Counted from the stretch's first letter, positions 20,001 to 29,146 are shown. The stretch: DNA of 64,000 nt from Candidatus Dojkabacteria bacterium UBA2022 (GCA_002335495.1 DDBW01000002.1:1-64000), one strand, 5' to 3'. The notes: a model not told the origin generated them from the letters alone. Translations and numbers: made by a program.

Positions 20001-21240
20001 CCGTTAATGAATGAGTATGTGTACCAGCACCTCCAGTTGCTCCATATGTAGAAGCTCCTCTTGGAAACCTTGAGTCAAGAGAAGTAAAACGCGTCCAACC
20101 AAGCGGAGGTAATACCGTGACGGGAGTAATCATACTACCCGGGGCAACACCATTTGAGTTAATAGAACCATAAATAATATTTAGATAAGGGGGAGTATTT
20201 GTTGCAGCAGCTGTAGTCCCCGAAAGAGAAGTGTGAGAATGACCTTCCCAGGCTCCATCCCCCCCTCCATCGGCGCCTGCGGAGCAAGCACCACTAGAAC
20301 CCGCCGTCGAGTACCCTCCCGCGTAAGGATGAGTATGCGTATCACTTCCACCAGTTGTCCCATATGTAGCCGCCCCTCTTGGAAATCTTCCATCTAATGC
20401 AGTAACTCTTGTCCAACCCACAGGGACAGAAGTATTAAAGATTCCTATTGCCCCTGAGCTTAAATTAAGGTTAGAGGCCTGACAAAAAACAGTACCTACG
20501 TAAGGAGGAACTATGCTAGTATTATTAGTATCGACTCTCACTCCACTGTGCCCTTCAACAGAAGAAAGAACGCTATTACAAGCAGCAGTATTTGTAGTTG
20601 ATGTTGCCGTCGGACCGCCAGAAGTCCCCGTCACTGAGCCGTGATTATGAGTATCGACCCCTCCCGTGGCTCCATAACTAACTGCTCCCCGAATGAACCT
20701 ATTATCAAGTGCAGATACCCTTGTCCAACCCACGGGGCAGGAGGTACCGCTCATTACAATAAACTGGCCCGCCCACGCCTGCTGAGCGTTAGTGGCAGAC
20801 GCATTTCCGTAATAAATATAAATTTGCTTTCCTCCACTGGGTAGACTTGGAACTCTTACCCACACTTGAGTAGTCACTGTATTACATCCTCCTTCAACCC
20901 AGTACGAAAGAGTTGTACTATCGTCACTATCAACAAATCTTATGTCATCACAGTCATTTTGAATTTTCCCTGCAGCAACTAACGAGGAGGTATCAATACT
21001 CACTAATACATCATAATTAGACTTCGAAGTACCTGGATTCGCAACCGTAATTGGCTTTCTATACTCCCACGAACTGTTGTACCAAGACTGAGCAGGAGTA
21101 ATGAAGTGATCTAAGAGTAAAATAGTGACTGGGGTAACCACAACTACAAGAAAAAGCATTAAAAAAGAGATCCATCTAGGCGCTCTTTTCACCTTTTCTG
21201 ATAGCAAAGATACTATCTGAGGACTAGATTGATTGTTCAC
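14005..21240 (-). CDS. giant cell-surface protein: DUF2341, three tail-collar-like modules, Fn3 array, C-terminal membrane and carboxypeptidase-regulatory domains
   Basis: 2411 residues. One N-terminal membrane helix (about 24-45) is followed by a DUF2341 domain (about 52-148, from [14 protein letters not shown]). Three ~100-residue modules (160-465) each begin P.GWTR...LD.RF.RGA..YG.TGG..TH.H and have HNH/HTH at 198-200, 302-304 and 408-410; they resemble phage short-tail-fibre/collar domains. From about 485 to 1800 runs an array of more than ten Fn3-like repeats with recurring [16 protein letters not shown] and GNP.TEF segments. The last ~370 residues hold a hydrophobic hairpin, a carboxypeptidase-regulatory-like domain ([13 protein letters not shown]), two more membrane helices and a second such domain ([17 protein letters not shown]). 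The start codon is GTG. It is probably an adhesin for host attachment. Confidence 0.85.
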   Translation of the reverse strand: MNNQSSPQIVSLLSEKVKRAPRWISFLMLFLVVVVTPVTILLLDHFITPAQSWYNSSWEYRKPITVANPGTSKSNYDVLVSIDTSSLVAAGKIQNDCDDIRFVDSDDSTTLSYWVEGGCNTVTTQVWVRVPSLPSGGKQIYIYYGNASATNAQQAWAGQFIVMSGTSCPVGWTRVSALDNRFIRGAVSYGATGGVDTHNHGSVTGTSGGPTATSTTNTAACNSVLSSVEGHSGVRVDTNNTSIVPPYVGTVFCQASNLNLSSGAIGIFNTSVPVGWTRVTALDGRFPRGAATYGTTGGSDTHTHPYAGGYSTAGSSGACSAGADGGGDGAWEGHSHTSLSGTTAAATNTPPYLNIIYGSINSNGVAPGSMITPVTVLPPLGWTRFTSLDSRFPRGASTYGATGGAGTHTHSLTVILSTYVGGRHPRNSLNEGTLSSSYHAHTMVANTVAGSNIPTYTDVIFGQKKNNATDSITASIGYEESNAPAAPTAVPAQALSTSSIRWNFVDNANNEVGFKVLDGLGEVKATCVGENLTYCDETGLQANTQYTRYIVAYNNNGDSLQSSAVSRYTETSVPAVSITSVNGNSMALSVTGTTNLGAGSSAVFIDCTVVGCETGVETWTTNTTANVTSLTQNTQYTFQVKARNGDGAETAYSLTVSNYTYADVPEINVASANSSSVTVEVNNIPNLSSGQSGIFYYCTGCVAPAGWVSGSQNTFSGLTPNTQVSITAKARNGDGVETAISSALVTNSYAAVPLAPAITDIGTNTLRVSLNENTNGNPTSVLYAVKYNGSNYINPTNGTLSVTPVWADFDTWNTGGGVLVSGLEEGIQHTLLAVAKNSNDVVTADGASTSVYTLLKTPTISAPQVLSNQSIRWNFTDTGNNEEGFKVYNGNGDLVATCVGVNLSYCDETSLNANTSYTRYVKAYNANTESAASSTQSAVTHASVPSVVGIAGTQGRVSFNLSMNGNPGGTEVLIQDETTGYYYNSQTGELVASPYWFEYVSTGTDFLVNNLQANTQYSLKVKARNSENVETSFSPVSSVYTHAVVPSIESVDGLTPTSLKVVLATEGNPSTTEYVLRDVNANKYVDDSTGTLVDNPVWATYADFGGAEGIDITSLSSNTEYVYEVKARNSDGVETAYSAQTSGFTLASTPTIEDVQNSSATVLIVTIGNGGNPSNTEFAIRENGSGQYVNSTSGVLQASPSWATYAQWGGVTGFGVTALSPNSSYSFSSVARNLENINSSFSGSQSLYTLANIPGSVTTDSVGVTSLNVVLDPNGNPAATEFALYNSTRSKYIDFNTGNESDTAVWGTYAQWGSGSGYLISGLDSGTTYEFVSKARNANQVETSFGVGSNISTSLAAPTIGTATRLSETSIRWNFTDNENNELGYRVYDADGVQVAECVGTNLTSCIEYGMTPNTQYTRKIAAYNNTGRGDYSDTLTRYTAASVPQFTSVEAPSSTTVKIVLNSNGNPTNTLFQIREVVSGLRVGNLNNANGTLVNSDVWYTYNDLGGSNGVFVNELFANAEYIFEVVAKDGEDTITSASSQSTIYTLAVTTAAPTLTALSDSRLKVVVDNGGNPAITTFSLRDVKSSKYFNYSNGLWQDSPVWGTYAQWGSTEGVSVNGLALNNEYEYQVVSRNNQGIETAASTSSKLFTLANVPGRVYVSTNASNNLVVRLSSNSNPASTQYSVFDLVTNRYLDPRTGSFTTSVVWGTLADFGGANGIVLSGLTAGARVELIAKARNGNQIETSTSSSFVAHAVAGIPGIGDITPITLRSARIRINRVQNDPSVVYSIYEESQQRYVDFRTGLLVAQQVWGTYTEFGGDNGVLVLGLTPVTDYSFRVNARNGAGVITGLGARRTYGTNAIIENVPAGLAIALRSNNAVDPSKDLGGQRGLQDVRVMKDGKILADIPVEFSQNRDWNGVVIESQSGRVVVKMSENSGYKGTYSMYVEKGDTNRFKLCTKAEEIDQVNSDCAGSVVFAGPFPQTIDVEGKPITVSIAVIDSVSYWVVSGLTGTGGLGEKIDTDGEVIKEPTDNVPDEDGEGEENPDNPTPEPVVVINTPNQTVNAVVNGAANLVVAVPQQATAAIDGVKIALDNSVVGELEEPQLTAVATTATAATVTVGLAAVGGGFSTVPYMITQFFLGVLSFLGFRKKGKPYGYVYNSVSKEPVSRAIVRIYDTNDRLVWTDVTDVYGSFNAELPKGQYKILVKKAGFTYPTEIIKGLVDYPLEPIYKGDLFKMSQKTDIKVLIPIDPTDVNKFSALAVSTRTTINTLFKVLHALIFVGGIILAVYTILKFPTLLNWVVLAFYVPAFMMLFKSIFGQQSKYGYVRDVKGKPVANVEVALKELKFDRFVAKRVTDASGRYRFVMYPGAYELVVTSSDYKAMKFDGGSSVINIGDKSDKVVAKDITVRKK

Positions 21241-21318
21241 CGCATTTTATTTGTTATATATAACCTACTAGTAATTTAGAAACTTTACCTAGTGAAGTCA
21301 ACAAATAAAAACTATAGC

Positions 21319-22209
21319 TTACGCCCCAAAAGTAATAAGCAGAACTCCAGCAACAGCAATCAGCGCCACTACTATTTTAAAGAGGATATTTACATGTTTA
21401 ATATTGAATATAATTACTTCAAGAGCAATGATTACAAAAACAACAATATTATCTACTGCATCAGCGAGTGGCAATTCTAAGTTCATACTTAGGGAGGTAT
21501 AACGGAGAATATTGTATATAAAATAGAAGATGATTACGGGAGCAAGATAGAGATATGCTTTAGTTTCTTTTAGCACTCGTAGCTGATGTTTTACCTCTTT
21601 CCTATCAAAGAAAATGAAGAAAGGAGTAACTAGAAGGATATCCAAAAATTGATAGTAATGCGGGTTAACATCTAATACTACCAACTTTGAGGCACTATTT
21701 CCTAGGCCGTAAAGCAAAGCAGCAAGGAGAACATATTTAGTTGCTTTATTAGGTGCGAAAACTTTCTTAAATCCTTCGATATGAAATCCTCCCATATTTA
21801 TAAGAAAGACCGCAGTTGCAACCAAAACTACCCCACCCCATTGCACCAAAGCAACGGACTCATCAAAAATCAGCTTCCCCAGGATGGTTGTTATAATAAT
21901 CGTAGACATTAAAACAATAGTCGAAGTACTAGCATCTTGATACTTAAAGCTGTTGTAGAAATTTTTATTTGCGTAGTACCAAAGTAATCCAGTGATGATT
22001 ATCAGAGAAACTATTCTAATATCTAATTCAATCATTGGAGGTTTGAAGATTATTAACCATATCCCACTTAGAATGAAGGTAACAATAGATCCAATAATTA
22101 TTAAACTAACAGAGGTAATATCTTTAAATCTTTTTAGTAGATGACCGTTAATAGCCTCAGCAAAACCGAGGGATACAGCCCCTATCATCATTAAAAGTAC
22201 TGGATTCAT
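21319..22209 (-). CDS. EamA/DMT-family membrane transporter
   Basis: 296 residues with about ten hydrophobic helices arranged as two repeats of five, the layout of drug/metabolite transporters. Each half ends with the typical pattern of a helix, a short loop with a conserved Gly/Pro-free turn, and a final helix. Typical segments are SLGFAEAINGHLLKR at the start, YQDASTSTIVLMSTIIITTILGKLIFDE in repeat 1 and LELPLADAVDNIVVFVIIALEVIIF in repeat 2. Substrate unknown. A TATAAT box 7 bp before the ATG suggests its own leaderless transcript. Confidence 0.8.
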   Translation of the reverse strand: MNPVLLMMIGAVSLGFAEAINGHLLKRFKDITSVSLIIIGSIVTFILSGIWLIIFKPPMIELDIRIVSLIIITGLLWYYANKNFYNSFKYQDASTSTIVLMSTIIITTILGKLIFDESVALVQWGGVVLVATAVFLINMGGFHIEGFKKVFAPNKATKYVLLAALLYGLGNSASKLVVLDVNPHYYQFLDILLVTPFFIFFDRKEVKHQLRVLKETKAYLYLAPVIIFYFIYNILRYTSLSMNLELPLADAVDNIVVFVIIALEVIIFNIKHVNILFKIVVALIAVAGVLLITFGA

Positions 22210-22216
22210 AGGAGAG

Positions 22217-22222
22217 ATTATA
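22217..22222 (-). promoter_or_regulatory. -10 element (TATAAT) of the EamA transporter gene
   Basis: TATAAT on the minus strand ends 7 bp before the ATG at 22209, which implies a leaderless transcript. Confidence 0.5.
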
Positions 22223-22248
22223 GAGGAATATAACGTTAAAGAATAGTT

Positions 22249-22668
22249 CTAAACTACGTATTCAAAACGAAGGACGTTAGTAACTTCGTTATCTAAGTTT
22301 TCATCTGAATTATCTCCTAACTCTTCACAAGCAAATACATAGCTATATGCCCCACCTATTGAATAATCATACCCAAATTTTCTTTTAGCAATAAATTGAT
22401 CCTCTGGAATTTCAATGCTTAAGTATTGACGAGAAGCTTCCGTCTCGAATTCATCTTCACGCACGACAATAATAAAAGAATTCCCTAACCTTACGACTTC
22501 AACAAATGATCCATCAGGAAGACGCTTACCGTTAAATGTAATTCCCCGCCCTTTCAAAAGCAGAGGCTCTTGAATTCTATCGACATCAACACTTTCATAT
22601 GGATCATCTGCTGAGATAAGTTCAGAAACTCGCATTCTATAAGGAACATTATCCATAACAATAAACAT
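22249..22668 (-). CDS. hypothetical acidic protein
   Basis: About 140 residues, soluble and acidic, with no motif I recognise. I begin at the ATG at 22668 (MFIVMDNVPYRMRV). The frame is open back to 22791, but that would overlap the divergent Nudix gene and its promoter and would add an unlikely hydrophobic stretch. The ATG at 22656 is also possible. A segment (FVEVVRLGNSFIIVV) recalls LVKMVRHGDHYIIAS in the hypothetical protein at 55.1-55.7 kb; this may be a weak relation or chance. Confidence 0.55.
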   Translation of the reverse strand: MFIVMDNVPYRMRVSELISADDPYESVDVDRIQEPLLLKGRGITFNGKRLPDGSFVEVVRLGNSFIIVVREDEFETEASRQYLSIEIPEDQFIAKRKFGYDYSIGGAYSYVFACEELGDNSDENLDNEVTNVLRFEYVV

Positions 22669-22751
22669 AATATTAATAGTGGGAAATAGTGGGCAGAGAT
22701 ATATTCTATCTCCAATTTGCAGTATTATATCACTATAAATACCAATAATGA

Positions 22752-22757
22752 TATACT
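22752..22757 (+). promoter_or_regulatory. -10 element (TATACT) of the Nudix gene at 22764
   Basis: TATACT ends 6 bp before the ATG at 22764, the spacing expected for a leaderless mRNA. Confidence 0.45.
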
Positions 22758-22763
22758 TAAAGC

Positions 22764-23144
22764 ATGAAAAATACAGTTGTAGTATCAGCAATTATTAAAA
22801 ACGAAAAGGGAGAAGCACTTCTAATACATTACGATAAAGAAAAGGAGGGAGGAGTACTAATTCCCCCAGGAGGAAAGATGGAATTAGGAGAAAGCGCAAG
22901 AGAAACAGTTACAAGAGAATGCAAAGAAGAACTTGGAGTTGAAATAGAAGTTAAAGATTTAGTAGGAATTTCTGAGCTTGATTACGGAGATGGTAAACCT
23001 TGGATATTCCTGTTCTACTCTGCAGAAATAATAAATGGAACACCGCAACCAATGGAAGCGAATAGAGTAGATGGAAAGGGATTTGATATCGTATACACAG
23101 AGATAGAAAATATGAATCACTTTAAGAATATAAGGTGGATTTAG
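22764..23144 (+). CDS. Nudix hydrolase
   Basis: 126 residues with a complete Nudix box: PGGKMELGESARETVTRECKEELGV fits G-x5-E-x7-R-E-x2-E-E-x-G (listed here only as its elements: GKMELGE, then RECKEELG). The Glu pair binds the metal that activates water on diphosphate bonds of nucleotide derivatives. Substrate cannot be predicted; length is that of MutT/ADP-ribose-type enzymes. The stop lies 4 bp from the convergent end of the interrupted gene at 23.1-24.1 kb. Confidence 0.9.
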   Translation: MKNTVVVSAIIKNEKGEALLIHYDKEKEGGVLIPPGGKMELGESARETVTRECKEELGVEIEVKDLVGISELDYGDGKPWIFLFYSAEIINGTPQPMEANRVDGKGFDIVYTEIENMNHFKNIRWI

Positions 23145-23148
23145 GAAT

Positions 23149-24114
23149 CTACTTTGTACTCATACTCCTGATAGCATTTAGAATGAATAACCTAACAGCC
23201 TCCATCATTATCTTTTCCTTTAGGATTTCCTCTTCATCTCCTTTAAACATCATTGGCATGTAAGCTTCCCGAACGTCCTCAATACCACAGATACAATCAA
23301 ACCTATGAAGAAAAGATATATCCCTCGGCGGAGCCCAATTAGACCCAACAGCTTCCATAAGGGAGACAAAGTATTGTAATTCTTTAGGATTAATATGGAG
23401 AAGCTCTTTATTTAAAATAAAATCATAAGGGGCTCTCGAGGTATTCCCATCTTTCAATACAAAAAACTCCTGAACTGATCTACGTAGAGCAGAATAGGCT
23501 TCATCACCTTTAAAGCCGACAGTATCCACTAATGCCATGTGAGTCCTCGGAAAAACGCTTATAAATCCCTCCCAGTTTGGACGGATTGGTCTTTCCGTTT
23601 CCTCCCATCTCCTATAATCATCTGCCCCAATTTCTTCAATTCCAGATATTCTTGATTGTAGGGATTCAATATTCATAGAGTTTGCACAAGCCTTCATCGC
23701 CGATCGATACTCTTCATCCATGAGGTTCACATAAAGCTCAGCGGATCCAGTCAGATATCTCTTATTTGCGAGCGCAAATTTATCTGCAATTTCTTTTGGC
23801 ATATAGGAGTTATCCTCAAGAAGAGTATGGATATCAACGGAAGGCAAGTATACAACAAAAGGGTTTATATCAGGCTTCATTACAGAATCCATTCCCCATA
23901 ATTCCCATTTCATATCGAAGGTAAGGCAATACAACACATGATCCTTATCAACCCCACTAACCTCCTCATCCGTAAAGAATACTAACAACTCTGGATCCTC
24001 CTCCCCATTATCAAGAATAGCTGTACCTTATAAATTACCCCACCAACCTGAAGTAGTAAGCCGGAACTTACCTAACTTCTCCTGTGCTGCCAAAAAATTT
24101 GATTCAGGAATCAT
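23149..24114 (-). pseudogene. hypothetical protein, ORF interrupted by an in-frame TAA near the N-terminus
   Basis: An ATG at 24114 opens a frame (MIPESNFLAAQEKLGK...SGWWGNL). It meets TAA at 24028-24030 (codon 29) and continues in the same frame (GTAILDNGEEDPELLVFFTDEE...) to 23149, about 322 codons in all. TATAAT at 24132-24137 fits a promoter for the ATG at 24114. The alternative is initiation at TTG 23988, which has a strong Shine-Dalgarno-like GGAGGAG 8 bp upstream and yields 279 residues. The text on both sides of the TAA reads like one protein, so I favour a nonsense mutation (Tyr codon to TAA is a one-base change). Product unknown; LLVFFTDEE faintly recalls metallopeptidase motifs. 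Confidence 0.6.
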
Positions 24115-24131
24115 AACAAAACGAAATATTA

Positions 24132-24137
24132 ATTATA
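24132..24137 (-). promoter_or_regulatory. -10 element (TATAAT) upstream of the interrupted gene
   Basis: TATAAT lies 17 bp before the ATG at 24114. It would give a leader of about 10 bases and supports 24114 as the original start. Confidence 0.4.
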
Positions 24138-24197
24138 GGGTATTATATAACTACTACTAGGTAAGAACAATAAGCATTTTATTTATATACAAATTTG

Positions 24198-25400
24198 TTA
24201 AACAACCACTTCCCGCATCACTCCAAGCCTTCTATCATTATCCTCAAGCAAATGCATATGGTATGCAAAAACCCATTTATACTCATCAGCGACTCTTTCA
24301 TGCATGTAATAGCATAGAAGATATTTAATTATTTCTTTAGGATTTATATCAGAGACTTCCATTTCAAAATTGTCGAGAATAGTGATATCACAGGTTAGAA
24401 TCTTGAGAAGGTCTTTAGGCTTTTCGGGGATTTTTAGACCGGAGATTTCATCGCTCGTATTTCCTCCATTATCAACACCTCTAAGCAAATTCTCCACAAA
24501 GAGATCAAGATTAGCATCGTTGAGATCATCTTTGAAGTACTCCCCTAACCTATTTCCCACCAATCCAAGTCTCATTAACGGATCATTAAAGAAGATGAAT
24601 GTGGTCGCAAGTGCCGGTTCAGAGCCGGGGTTATTTCCAATAAATACATTATCTTTTCCATATCTATGAAGAAAATCTATGTTAAAGCCCTGTATTATCC
24701 TAGCTTTCTCCCAACTTTGATAATCTACTATATTATCACCAACAAAGACTGCTCTTTGTTTTGTAAAGTGAGACGCAAAAGATAAAAGATCTAAAGCACT
24801 TTGTTTTCCCAATCGACTACCAGCATCCAAATCAGCAATACATAACCCATTCCTAATTAGTGGGAATAATTTTTGTTCTGCGATTGATAGAGTATCATCT
24901 CCATTATCAAAATTCTCATTACCTGTAAGGGGAGCAACTGGAGGCAGGCCACGAGCCCTCAATTTAAATAGTCCCTCAAAAACGTCTTCAAATAACTTTG
25001 TATCTGTAAAGCTATAAAAATGCCTTCTCAGAAGACATAATTTTTCAACATTTTCTCTTGTAGCGAATCCTTTCTGTTGAGTTATGTCTTCAAGCATAAC
25101 TAGCCACATACCAAACCTTTCGTAATCAGTTGAAATAACTTTTCCCGAGTACTCTTCAACATTCCAAGGATCAAGGTATGGAAATAAATCGAAACCCATA
25201 TCGTATAGGAATTGAGTGCATGCTTTACGGGACGAAGATATAGATGGATAATCAACCTCCCCCACTTCTGGTGGAAACTCATTTTTATCCAATAACCGGG
25301 TGGCTGTAGAATCAATATCGATACATAAGTATGTATCTTTTAAGATTTCGTTAAGAGGAGATTCTTTTTTTGGAGTGGTTTCGAAACAAGGAGCCGCCAT
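24198..25400 (-). CDS. HAD-like hydrolase-fold protein
   Basis: 400 residues, larger than usual HAD proteins. HAD motifs can be traced: CIDIDSTATRLLD (motif I, Asp-x-Asp-x-Thr), APLTGNEN (possible motif II Thr), LGKQSALDLL (motif III Lys) and FVGDNIVDYQSWEKA (motif IV). The ~130 residues between motifs I and II would be a large cap, and about 150 residues follow motif IV without recognisable features. I therefore call it HAD-like of unknown substrate. TATAAT lies 4 bp before the ATG. The tmRNA gene lies 45 bp upstream on the same strand. Confidence 0.6.
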   Translation of the reverse strand: MAAPCFETTPKKESPLNEILKDTYLCIDIDSTATRLLDKNEFPPEVGEVDYPSISSSRKACTQFLYDMGFDLFPYLDPWNVEEYSGKVISTDYERFGMWLVMLEDITQQKGFATRENVEKLCLLRRHFYSFTDTKLFEDVFEGLFKLRARGLPPVAPLTGNENFDNGDDTLSIAEQKLFPLIRNGLCIADLDAGSRLGKQSALDLLSFASHFTKQRAVFVGDNIVDYQSWEKARIIQGFNIDFLHRYGKDNVFIGNNPGSEPALATTFIFFNDPLMRLGLVGNRLGEYFKDDLNDANLDLFVENLLRGVDNGGNTSDEISGLKIPEKPKDLLKILTCDITILDNFEMEVSDINPKEIIKYLLCYYMHERVADEYKWVFAYHMHLLEDNDRRLGVMREVVV

Positions 25401-25445
25401 AATTATTATAAATTTGGCAGTTCATTAATATTCAATTATTAGTTT

Positions 25446-25858
25446 TGGTGGAGACGGTGGGAATCGAACCCACGTCCAAAAGCATCACATAAGACCGTTA
25501 TACAAGCTTATTCCATCTTCTTTTACCAAGAATACCTGTAAGATGAAAAGAAAAGTATCCCTGACCAATATATATTCTCATCACTAAACCATACTGGGAA
25601 GTATTAGTGACATACCCTAATAACGACCGACTACCAAACCTGATTAGGGACAAATCGGGTAATCGTTAGTCTAATTAAAGACTAAACTTAGCCTAAGTAA
25701 GAGAGATTAAGTGAAGCACTAAGTCTTGCACCTACCTCTTGAACCTTACCTAAGAAAGCGTTAACTGTATTTTTTGCAGTTATATTTTGTTGTTTTAAGA
25801 GCTACAACTCTGCTTGCGGTACATACGCTCTGACCTCTGTCGAAAGCCTTACGTCCCC
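25446..25858 (-). ncRNA. ssrA: tmRNA (SsrA)
   Basis: 413 nt, CCA encoded. The 5' end GGGGACG pairs with 3' CGTCTCC (one G-T), forming the tRNA-like acceptor. The 3' T-arm reads GTGGGTTCGATTCCCAC, and the 5' part has the tmRNA-typical GGCTTTCGACAGAGG. The resume codon is best placed at GCA after TATAACT, giving a 29-codon tag that starts AKNTVNAFLG and ends LNLSYLG before TAA. A perfect 7-bp hairpin (TTAGTCT/AGACTAA) follows the stop, as the helix-5 stem does in other tmRNAs. The RNA would rescue stalled ribosomes with SmpB, whose gene is not in this window. Confidence 0.95.
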
Positions 25859-25895
25859 TTTCCTGCCGATATTATACCATTTTTAGGCATTAATT

Positions 25896-26690
25896 TCACT
25901 TTGCAACCCCATATTTGTATGAGGAGTTCTTAGCCACCTGATCGAAGTATAGAACGATATCAAGAATCTCTTCAGATGTTTTACCCTTTGGAATATACAA
26001 ACTAAATTGTCCAGCCGGAGTGACGAAAGGATTTGCACCCATATAACATGGATATCCAGGTCCAGCTTCTCCATCCATATTCTCAGCAGCACACGTTTCC
26101 TCGTCCTCAATACTTACATAATCTAACCAGTACCCAGCAGGAAATTCTGAAGTAGCGGCCCTACTCTCAACATTTCTAAGACGCCCAAGAGTGTAGGTTT
26201 GATTTTCAACTGTACCGGTCTTTAGCTTAACAATCTCAGCTCCCTCTTCAAAACCATTTGGAAATCCTTCTCCATAACTAAAAGTAAGGTTAAGTGTTGC
26301 ATCTTCATAAGTCATCTTTATCCCAGTACACTCCTCATTAACATCTGTAAACTGTACTCCTCCATCATCCTCATAAACAATTGACATAGTCGGAGTCCTA
26401 TCGGCACTCGCATATACCCATTTTTTACATACAATCTCCTTTGTAACCGTTTTAACTTCAGAAGAAGTATCTCCATCATTATCGACTGAAGTATCTGGAG
26501 TTTCTGGATTCTGGGAATCGTTATCAGAACTACCATCCTCCTTATCCTGATTACTACCTACCTGATTCTTTAACTGCGTATACTCACCCTTTAGATTAAA
26601 GTACATAAAACCAAATGTAGCCGTTCCAATAATAGAAAATACGCAAAGTATAGCAAGAACTATCACTAAAGCTTTTGTTTTCGGATCCAT
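25896..26690 (-). CDS. membrane-anchored extracytoplasmic hypothetical protein
   Basis: 264 residues. One N-terminal membrane helix (KALVIVLAILCVFSIIGTATFGFMYF) is followed by a Ser/Asp/Asn-rich linker (about residues 45-85) and a globular domain with five Cys, two in pairs that could form disulfides outside (ECTG, CAAEN, GYPCYMG). No family recognised. The linker-plus-domain layout is that of many Patescibacteria surface proteins. The 38-bp gap to the tmRNA 5' end leaves no room for a separate long leader. Confidence 0.7.
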   Translation of the reverse strand: MDPKTKALVIVLAILCVFSIIGTATFGFMYFNLKGEYTQLKNQVGSNQDKEDGSSDNDSQNPETPDTSVDNDGDTSSEVKTVTKEIVCKKWVYASADRTPTMSIVYEDDGGVQFTDVNEECTGIKMTYEDATLNLTFSYGEGFPNGFEEGAEIVKLKTGTVENQTYTLGRLRNVESRAATSEFPAGYWLDYVSIEDEETCAAENMDGEAGPGYPCYMGANPFVTPAGQFSLYIPKGKTSEEILDIVLYFDQVAKNSSYKYGVAK

Positions 26691-26753
26691 GAACGATTTT
26701 AAATCATATTAATACTTAATAGTAACCCACATGGGAAAGGATAACAATATAGA

Positions 26754-27581
26754 CTACTTGAAACCTCTTATGTCCTCAAAAAGCATCTGCCCCGCCCATC
26801 CCCCAACTCCATTGAAATAACTGGAAATCCAACCCTGAACATCATCATATTTCATTTTCTGACTAACTCCGTAGTACTGATCCATTATTCTTTTAACCCA
26901 AACATCAAGAGGAATCACATGATCGTGCCTGAGAGAGTACAACAATATACAATCCGCCACCTTATCCCCAACCCCATTCAAACCCTTCAATAACTCTTTC
27001 GCTTCTCTATACGAAAGATCTTCTATATTCTTGAATACTCCCTTCCTAACAAGCTGGGAAGCGTTAAAAATATACTTAGAACGAAAACCCGCCCCAGATT
27101 TAGCAATAGTATCTATATCTGAAATTGAAATATCTTCAAACTTCGGAAAAAGCTTTACCCTTTCCCCATCTACATTAATCACTTCTCCGTATAGATCTCT
27201 TAACTTCCTTATACAAACCCTTATCGCCTTTATACTTTTATTTGTTGCACATAGATACTCTAATAAAGTATCCTCAAAATCCTGAGATAGTAGCCGCAAT
27301 CCCGGGAAGTTACTTCTCGCCCTATCAACATACTTATCCTTTGGAAAGCGCTTTAAAATATCCTCATATTCATCATCAAGCCTTAAATATTTAGCAAGGA
27401 ATTGATAATCATCTTTAACAGGATAGGTCTGCCAAAATATATAATCCCTCTTCCTCCTTATTTTAAGATATCTATCAGATGTGAATCCGTGAAAAGTATC
27501 TCCAACTAAATCCCAGCCAAAAGACTGCCCTCCAAGAAGCGACGTTCTTAAATCAAACAGAGGAAGATATAGTTTATTCAT
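26754..27581 (-). CDS. ogg: 8-oxoguanine DNA glycosylase (OGG1-type HhH-GPD)
   Basis: About 275 residues. It removes oxidised guanine in base-excision repair. The helix-hairpin-helix LLKGLNGVGDKVADCILLYS includes the catalytic Lys, and VIPLDVWVKRI supplies the catalytic Asp. GGQSFGWDLVGDTFHGF and LEYLCATNKSI match the OGG1 N-terminal domain and its (S/A)xN-type loop. This is the OGG1 type rather than Fpg or MutY. The ATG at 27581 is preferred over a TTG two codons upstream. It closes a five-gene operon-like run. Its abasic-site product could be handled by endonuclease IV at 4.3 kb. Confidence 0.9.
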   Translation of the reverse strand: MNKLYLPLFDLRTSLLGGQSFGWDLVGDTFHGFTSDRYLKIRRKRDYIFWQTYPVKDDYQFLAKYLRLDDEYEDILKRFPKDKYVDRARSNFPGLRLLSQDFEDTLLEYLCATNKSIKAIRVCIRKLRDLYGEVINVDGERVKLFPKFEDISISDIDTIAKSGAGFRSKYIFNASQLVRKGVFKNIEDLSYREAKELLKGLNGVGDKVADCILLYSLRHDHVIPLDVWVKRIMDQYYGVSQKMKYDDVQGWISSYFNGVGGWAGQMLFEDIRGFK

Positions 27582-27594
27582 CCCCAATTATACC

Positions 27595-28155
27595 CTACTC
27601 CTGCCTGCCTTCAACTAAAGAAAGCAATACTGCAGAGGCCAAAACCATCCTCTTATCCACTCCTTCACTCAAGATATCAATATCAAGTTTATACACAAAA
27701 GGATTGAATTGTTGTTTTAGATCCGCGACTTTCTCTCCAGCTATGAAGTAGTCATAGTTTTGAGGAATCAAGTTCATAACAAATCTTCGAATCAAAGCTA
27801 ATCCCATGGAGTCTTCAACCATTGTTCCCACCTCATTATCTTTGTTATCTAAAACGGTCCATTCGTCCCTCAATATGGAGTGAATTCCCTTACGCCTAAC
27901 CGCACCAATAACACCATCAGAAGAAGAATCCTTAATGTCGTAAGTGGCAGATATATCAAATATGTTTCGAGCCTTAATAGAAAGCACCTCATCTTTCATA
28001 TCCGAAGAGGTATAGAATTTCATCTCTTCCTTTAGTTTGAATGCTTTCTGTTTTGCATATAAAACAACATTACCATCGGCATCGAAGACTTCGAAAGTTG
28101 CTCCTAGAAAAGAAAGAATCTTTCTTCTAACTGTGTATCTATTTGATTCAAACAT
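27595..28155 (-). CDS. LURP-one-related / scramblase-like domain protein
   Basis: 186 residues resembling LURP-one-related (LOR) proteins such as YxjI. They share a beta-barrel like tubby or phospholipid scramblase. Typical segments are TFEVFDADGNVVLYAKQKAFKLKEE, DEVLSIKARNIFDISATYDI, and the DNKDNEVGTMVEDSM strand turn. A hydrophobic C-terminal helix (MVLASAVLLSLVEG) may touch the membrane. Role unknown. It lies 12 bp after the kinase-like gene and 13 bp before ogg, so it is cotranscribed. Confidence 0.75.
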   Translation of the reverse strand: MFESNRYTVRRKILSFLGATFEVFDADGNVVLYAKQKAFKLKEEMKFYTSSDMKDEVLSIKARNIFDISATYDIKDSSSDGVIGAVRRKGIHSILRDEWTVLDNKDNEVGTMVEDSMGLALIRRFVMNLIPQNYDYFIAGEKVADLKQQFNPFVYKLDIDILSEGVDKRMVLASAVLLSLVEGRQE

Positions 28156-28167
28156 GGTTAATAATTA

Positions 28168-29136
28168 TTAAAATTTAAAAATACGATCATTTAAAATATC
28201 TCCCTTAACCTTCTCTAACATTTCGATTGAATTCTCATAGTTTCTGGCATAATCCCAATATCCTCCAATAACTCGGCTGCTTAGCATTAGCTTAAAAGCA
28301 AACTTAAAGTAATCTCTATCTTCACTAAGATTATCTACAAATAACGAAAGATACTGCTTAGCAAGATTGGGCAAGCTATATGTGTAATAGAGTTTTGAAT
28401 ACATAACCGCTACATCGAAAAACCTCGGAGAGCGAGCACTTGCTCTCTCCCCGTGGTACAAACATACCTTCCCCTTATGAAAAATAAAGTTGTAGGGCTC
28501 GAATTCATTATGGTTTAATCCTAGTGAGTCCATCTGCTCATACCCCTTAAGCAGATCAAGAAGTGGAGAAAGCTCATATCCATTAACTTCCTTAACAAAA
28601 TTCTGAGCAACAGTAATATACGATTCAGCCCTCTCCTTTACAGACGAAAAACTTTTTCCCATCTGATCTTCAACCGTATTTTTGTATGTCTTAACATCTT
28701 TAATAGAATCTATCTGCAGATTAGATTTAATAATAGCTTCAAGACCTTCTTTGTTTCCATTTTTAATAATATCTACGTAACGATCCCCTTCAAAGAAGGA
28801 GGTTATAATATACGTAAAACCATTAAATGATCCGGAATCTATAACTTGTGGAATTCTAAGAAACTCACTCTCCTGGACTCGAGGATGCATAGCCTCATTC
28901 CATGATTTCTCGTTCAATAAAGCCTCATTAATTCCTTCTGAGGTACTCATTTTAAAGACAGATGGTACACCTCCCCGACTTACTTTTAATATGTAATACC
29001 TTCCTTTAGAAAATACTTTATCAACAACATATCCCTGCTCCTGCAAAAATATATCAACAGAGTAAAAATCTAGATTACCGGCCACACCATATGAAGTTCC
29101 TTTTTGAGTTTTGAAATTCTCAACTAAAGCGTTCAT
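28168..29136 (-). CDS. aminoglycoside-phosphotransferase-like kinase-fold protein with altered motifs
   Basis: 322 residues. YYILKVSRGGVPSVFKMSTSEG looks like the N-lobe strand with the ATP Lys, YIITSFFEGDRYVDII like the hinge, and LGLNHNEFEPYNFIFHKGKVCLYHGE like the catalytic loop of APH/choline-kinase proteins. The usual HxDxxxxN reads HNEFEPYN, with the catalytic Asp replaced by Glu. The metal-binding Asp of the following strand reads HGE. It may be a divergent kinase or a pseudokinase. It lies 10 bp after the SDR gene. Confidence 0.6.
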   Translation of the reverse strand: MNALVENFKTQKGTSYGVAGNLDFYSVDIFLQEQGYVVDKVFSKGRYYILKVSRGGVPSVFKMSTSEGINEALLNEKSWNEAMHPRVQESEFLRIPQVIDSGSFNGFTYIITSFFEGDRYVDIIKNGNKEGLEAIIKSNLQIDSIKDVKTYKNTVEDQMGKSFSSVKERAESYITVAQNFVKEVNGYELSPLLDLLKGYEQMDSLGLNHNEFEPYNFIFHKGKVCLYHGERASARSPRFFDVAVMYSKLYYTYSLPNLAKQYLSLFVDNLSEDRDYFKFAFKLMLSSRVIGGYWDYARNYENSIEMLEKVKGDILNDRIFKF

Positions 29137-29146
29137 TATATAGCTG

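Noticed and set aside
22669..22791. N-terminal extension of the hypothetical gene at 22.2 kb
   Set aside because: It would overlap the divergent Nudix gene and its -10 box.
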